The translations under genes were made by a program, and so were the position numbers. Below are positions 59,757 to 64,000 of a stretch of 64,000 nt of DNA, piece by piece. Origin of the DNA: Valencia hispanica (Eukaryota; Chordata; Actinopteri; Cyprinodontiformes; Valenciidae); assembly GCA_963556495.2 (NCBI GenBank), contig OY747712.1, forward strand, positions 27,051,735 through 27,115,734. Direction: 5' to 3'. The notes below the pieces were generated by a model. That model was not told the origin of the DNA and searched no databases. It was given only the letters and a program-made list of their open reading frames with translations. Each line of letters opens with the position of its first letter. Position 1 is the first letter of the stretch.

Positions 59757-61082
59757 GATGATGGAGCGACAACATGTAAATCATGTAACCTTTTGAACGA
59801 GATCACCAATGAAGGCTTTAGTCAATTATTGTTTTCATGTTTTTACTGAAAGTAAATAGAATTTCTGTTTAAGTTTTATCGCAAAATGCAGTTAGAGTAC
59901 AAATTTTTTTATGGGAGTGAATTAGTTGGACTTGCAGTTCTTCACTGGCCTGGCAGTTATGATTAACTTCCCTCCCCCCAATTAATTTATTATTTCAGCA
60001 GTTATCTATCCTCTCTTTCCATCTGCCTTGATGAAAGACAATGACTTTGTGAGATTTGATTCATGAAAAGGTTCTTTGGCTGTCCTTTTGAAAGAAACAT
60101 TTTCTTTGCTTTTATTTAGCTTCAGATGAGTGGATCCCTTTGAATCCGAATTTCCCAACGTGTTCGAAGACCGGACAGTTGGATAGACAGACAGGCTGAT
60201 GCCCGGCTATTCACGAAGCAAAAGGCAGGCTGCATAAATTCTTAATCTCACTCATGAATGAACATAATTTATTGATGCCGTTCCAGTGAAAAAGTTTATC
60301 CCCAAGTCTGCAGACTACTGCTTTGCTCTCAGGTTTGCTGCTCCCAGACAGTGACTACATTACAGCAAAGCTATATATCATGTGTCAAGTGTCCTGTATC
60401 TTTAGACAGCAGCGGTTTGCCTTTGTTACCAGTGTCCCTCTTCTCTCTTGTCTTATTTGAGTCTCTGTAAAGACTTAATGTCTTCAGACCCCATGTTTCC
60501 TCCCATGCTTTACACCAATATTAATCCCTGCTGTACTCTTCACCAGCGGACTCCATCTTTGCTGCAAATTTGACTCAAACAACTCTCTTTGTTCCCTTGG
60601 AAACCAGGTGCTCAGAGATCAGGAAAGATCCATTTCACACTTCAGCAGAGAGACAAAGAGATGGCTAGACAAAGGGAGGTAGGAGGCAGAGAGGATTAGA
60701 CAGAGTGAGAGGTGGGGGGTAAAGGAAGCTTGACCTTAAAAGATGTGCCATTGTTTGAGCTCTTTTCTCCCCCAAAACAGAATGAAAATAGCAACAAATA
60801 GACAGAAATGTTGACTCCCCTTGTGGGAGTTTTGTCCTTTGAAGCTGTCAGTGGTGAAATGGATTTATTTGGAAGTGTTTGCAGAGAGGAGGTGAAAAAA
60901 CCCCGGCTGCTATCATTTATTGATGCACTTCTTATTGTTCCAAGGCATTTAGATACATGCTCCTAGAAGACGATGGCCTAATGAAGATCATTGAAAACAT
61001 CTCAAAACTTTAGAGATCCTGTCATGGGTCAACATGCACTTTTTGGGCCTTTGTAAAAGCTCTTAAGGAATGGAAATACATC
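59757..61082. other. Intronic-type non-coding stretch
   Basis: No gene supported. The part at about 60110-60300 is more complex and GC-balanced than its surroundings and could be a conserved regulatory element. Confidence 0.35.
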
Positions 61083-61550
61083 CAGGGCTGTGGAAAAAGG
61101 TTTATATTCCACGACATATTTCTTCTGCTTTTGCTTTTTTGTCAGACCTAAATATTGTAGATCGTCAAACAAATTTTATAAGAACTGTTTTCAAATATTG
61201 TTTTTATTTTTAGAATAAAAGCTACGCAAACCAACTTTGTCCACTTTGAACATATTTTTACCAATCTTTTAAATGAAGATTTAATAGATTAAGCAAATTA
61301 TTTTGCCTCAGTTTCATGAGCCACGCCCAGGCCTGATTACTACCTGACCTGAAAGGGTTGAGAATTCAACTCAGCAGAAGCTCATGATGCCCCGACATGA
61401 GAAAATTGAAGAAGAAATCATTGACATCTTGTCACCAAGGTGGCACTATCAGTCATTAGATTTAATGAGGAATTACTTTTTTTACATAGGGCCAGCTGTT
61501 TTGCTCACATTTGAAATCTATAAGGGGGCAAACACTTTTTGACAGCACTG
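61083..61550. mobile_element. Internally deleted Tc1-like element (468 bp)
   Basis: The right end 'gggggcaaacactttttgac' followed by 'agcactg' and the left end 'cagggctgtggaaaaaggtt' are degraded inverted repeats of the old fish Tc1 group. Inner landmarks 'gatcgtcaaacaaatttta' and 'cacgcccaggcctgattact' belong to the left part, and 'cagtcattagatttaatgag' to the 3' part. Nearly the whole transposase gene is deleted, giving a MITE-like derivative. Confidence 0.7.
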
Positions 61551-63125
61551 AAAACTGCTTAAACATTTCTGAAAATGTAAAGATGGATTCTGTTTGCCTG
61601 TGTGGGACTGTTCTGGAAACCACACTAATCTTTTTATAGGTTTTTATGTGAGTGACTTCAGCCTGAGTTCAGAGCTTTGTTTTAGTGTCTGAGTAGGTGG
61701 GTGAAACGCTCTATATTTCACACAGAGATAAACCACTCTGCACGGGCAAAGCAATCAGAGTGTATGTACCTAATATCAGCAGACTGTTTGAGAGTCAAGT
61801 GCGGTTTTAAAACACGTTCTGCTACTTTCTAGTCTGACTTTTACAAACCCCTTTTTCATCATTTGAAGTAGAAAGACAAAAAAATGGGTGAATCATTAAA
61901 AAAACAAGTGTCTACATATTTTTTAGATCATAGCTGTAAGAGAACATGTTGTGTAGCATTTTCAATGTTTTCCGACAGCAATGGTGTTTTCAGTCTGTTT
62001 TCAAAGGGTGGCAATGACAAACCATATTCAGACACTGTGGAAGAATTCACTAAAACAGCTGATCTAAAGTGAAGAAAGTGGTCACTGTCAGAAAACTGGG
62101 TCAGTTCTTCATTTATCAAATACTTCAGCTTAGTTACTTTATTATTCTACTTTGTAACACTGTAAATGCCAGTGGGAGACCTGTAAATGATAAATATCTG
62201 TATCAAAAATGGCGGAGCTAGTTTAACACTTGGAGTAGTCTTGCCTTTACACCAACAAAAATAAAGCCACCCTGTGTGGACATCTTATTTGCAAGCAAAC
62301 CTTATCTAAAAAAGAAAGCAAGATATACAAGACTTTATTACTGCAACCGTTCTCACATGAGAAAGGATTTCTAACATTTGCAGACATTCTTACATTCTTT
62401 TCAACATGTGAGCTGTATTTATTCAGTAGCTTGGGTTTTTGTTCCACAGTGTAAGTGCACGCTTTGGCCCTCCCTTGTCATTCTCATTGTGTTTTGAACT
62501 CAGTTACCTTTCTTTATGGGCTTTGGTTCACTTCTTTGCAAATTAGTACTTCCATTTTTGCCCACACATTGCCATTTCTTCCCAATGTGCTTTCATTTCA
62601 TACCTGTTAAATAAAATCACGTACTTAACCATGATGCTTGAGTTTATTTTGTTTAATTGGTTGTTTTAAATATCTATAGTTACAACTAATTATGGAAACC
62701 TTCAAATCTCAAATAATTTATTTTGTTAAATCATAGGCCTTACAAATTTTCTATCACAGCTTATTTCAAATGATTATGGGTTTAATAATCATTTGGTCTA
62801 GTTAAAATATGAAAGATTATAAACCTTTATCAAATCAAAACGAACTAATGCTGATAGAAAAATTGTATTGTGTTCATATAAACAAATTTCCTTACATAGT
62901 AAGACAATGAGTACATGGTAGAAAATTACTTAACAACCCCACCTATCAAAAAGGCTTCCTTTGCAGGTAGCTTATTTTCATATCCAAAACGTTGGTTATG
63001 ACACAGCCAGCAGTGCAAAAGTACAAAATGTTGAAGGTGTAATGGCCAGCAACTGCTTCTGTTAAACATAGTGAAAAAGTGCATGCTTTATTCATTTTTA
63101 GCTGTAATCACCAGTTACAGTTACT
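61551..63125. other. Intronic-type non-coding stretch
   Basis: No supported gene or repeat. Chance frames only. Confidence 0.4.
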
Positions 63126-63325
63126 CAGATATCTTTTTTTTTATTTAAGTTTTTGTGGCCACAGTGGCCTTTATTGTAAAGTGGACAGTACAGAAAGGGG
63201 GCGAGAAGTGGGGAAGTGACATTGCCAAATGTCTGCGGACAACCGCATCGAGGACTGAGGCCTCTGAACATGGGGCGCCCACCTTAACCACTGTGCTACG
63301 CGACCTCCCACCCAGATATCTTTTT
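63126..63325 (-). mobile_element. tRNA-derived SINE with 13-bp target duplication
   Basis: The insert 63139-63312 is flanked by identical cagatatcttttt at 63126-63138 and 63313-63325. On the minus strand it begins 'ggtgggaggtcgcgtagcac' with an A-box-like 'gtagcacagtggttaagg'. It continues through 'gaggcctcagtcctcgatgc' to 'acaataaaggcc' and ends in an A-rich tail. The long perfect target duplication shows a comparatively recent, LINE-driven insertion. Confidence 0.8.
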
Positions 63326-63345
63326 AAAGAGATATTTTCCATCTT

Positions 63346-63458
63346 CTGCAATGGACTGGCAACCTGTCCAGGGTGTTCTCTGCCTCTCGCACGATGACCG
63401 CTGGAGAAAGGCACAAGCTCCCTTGGGACCCTGCAAGGATAAGCGGTATAGATCATGG
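63346..63458 (+). mobile_element. 3' tail fragment of SINE/RTE family
   Basis: The words 'tggactggcaacctgtccag', 'ctctgcctctcgc' and 'gataagcggtatagatcatg' followed by 'gatgga' reproduce, on the plus strand, the 3' tail shared with the SINE at 56714-57083. Only this tail is present. Confidence 0.7.
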
Positions 63459-64000
63459 ATGGATTTTCCTTTTGTCTTTCAAAGAATCCTCTCTTTCTAT
63501 GGGATTACAATAAAAAACACTTTAATATCTATAATTCACCAGTATGTGCTGATAATGTCTACATTAACTACGTTAAAATGGAAAAGAAGAAGATTATGAG
63601 TTTAACAAAGTATTTTCCCCCCATATTACTTTACCTGATGCTTTCCTTGACACTACTTGTCGTTTCCTTTCAGCTTTACTAACTTATATTTGAACATTTT
63701 TGGAAGCAGAGTAGTAGCACAAATGTCAAGTAGAAAATTTCACATTTATAGATACCCTTCTACAAAATACAGGCGTAGTGAACAGTACACCTCTTGGTCA
63801 CTTTTAGATCACAAGGTAGCAGAGGTAGGAACAGCACCATTATCTGCAAACCGGTCTATATATTGGAAAATGTTATTTTTGGCTCAGTGAGAGGTTGAAA
63901 TTGGCATGTCTTGCCTATCAAAGTATGATAACACAGGGGAATTAGGATCATTTGAATCTAGAATGTTCACCTCGTTCTGAACATGTTTTCCTCTGCAGCC
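63459..64000. other. Intronic-type non-coding end of window
   Basis: No gene recognised. A splice-acceptor-like 'gttttcctctgcag' lies at the extreme end, but any exon would lie outside the window. Confidence 0.35.

Noticed and set aside
63977..64000. Splice acceptor and start of dpp6 exon 2 at the window end
   Set aside because: The pyrimidine tract and CAG are acceptable, but only two bases (CC) follow and they do not fit the expected Glu/Leu-Val-Gly start of that exon.

Overview
The window looks like vertebrate, almost certainly teleost fish, genomic DNA. It is AT-rich and intron-like, with dense Tc1/mariner elements, L2/Rex1-like LINE fragments, tRNA-headed SINEs, MITEs and long microsatellites. 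There are no bacterial-type operons and no viral genes. Nothing in the sequence fixes the species.

Host gene: only one coding exon is recognised with reasonable support, at 44499-44579 (+). It encodes MTSTKDANGPGKVA, ten glutamines and HDQ, and ends at a consensus GTGAGT splice donor in phase 0. This closely resembles the cytoplasmic first exon of the short (S) isoform of DPP6 (DPPX-S), the Kv4 potassium-channel auxiliary subunit. On that reading, 44180-44498 is its promoter and 5' leader. The remaining ~19.4 kb would be the start of a large first intron, and the 44 kb upstream is intergenic or an intron of a longer isoform. A second spliced-leader-like candidate lies at 20890-21493.

Mobile DNA by region: 2.1-3.4 kb is an old Tc1 relic interrupted by a TTAA-flanked MITE. 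From 4.7 to 8.5 kb an older dispersed repeat (second copy at 57.1-57.9 kb) is split by two Tc1 elements. The second of these (copy A) keeps a 302-codon transposase frame that has lost its first helix-turn-helix. 10-14 kb holds LINE, MITE and SINE pieces. 21.9-22.9, 25.0-25.7, 37.5-38.0 and 61.1-61.55 kb are further Tc1/mariner relics. Copies B (28.4-29.4, minus), C (36.1-37.2) and D (48.6-51.9) belong to the same young Tc1 family as copy A. Copy D is split by a minus-strand L2-like LINE with a TTAA target duplication. 39.7-40.8 kb is a 5'-truncated LINE. 43.08-43.74 kb is a foldback element with ~185-bp arms. 51.97-52.65 kb is a TTAA-flanked element carrying a short THAP-like reading frame. 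Two TAA-flanked PIF/Harbinger-like MITEs lie at 55.3 and 59.0 kb. SINEs lie at 56.7 and 63.1 kb.

The window is therefore one short neural-gene exon in a transposon-rich background. The informative signals are nesting order, target-site duplications, internally deleted transposases and the foldback and THAP-bearing elements. Family names rest on recognising conserved protein motifs and consensus-like DNA by eye; no database search was possible.
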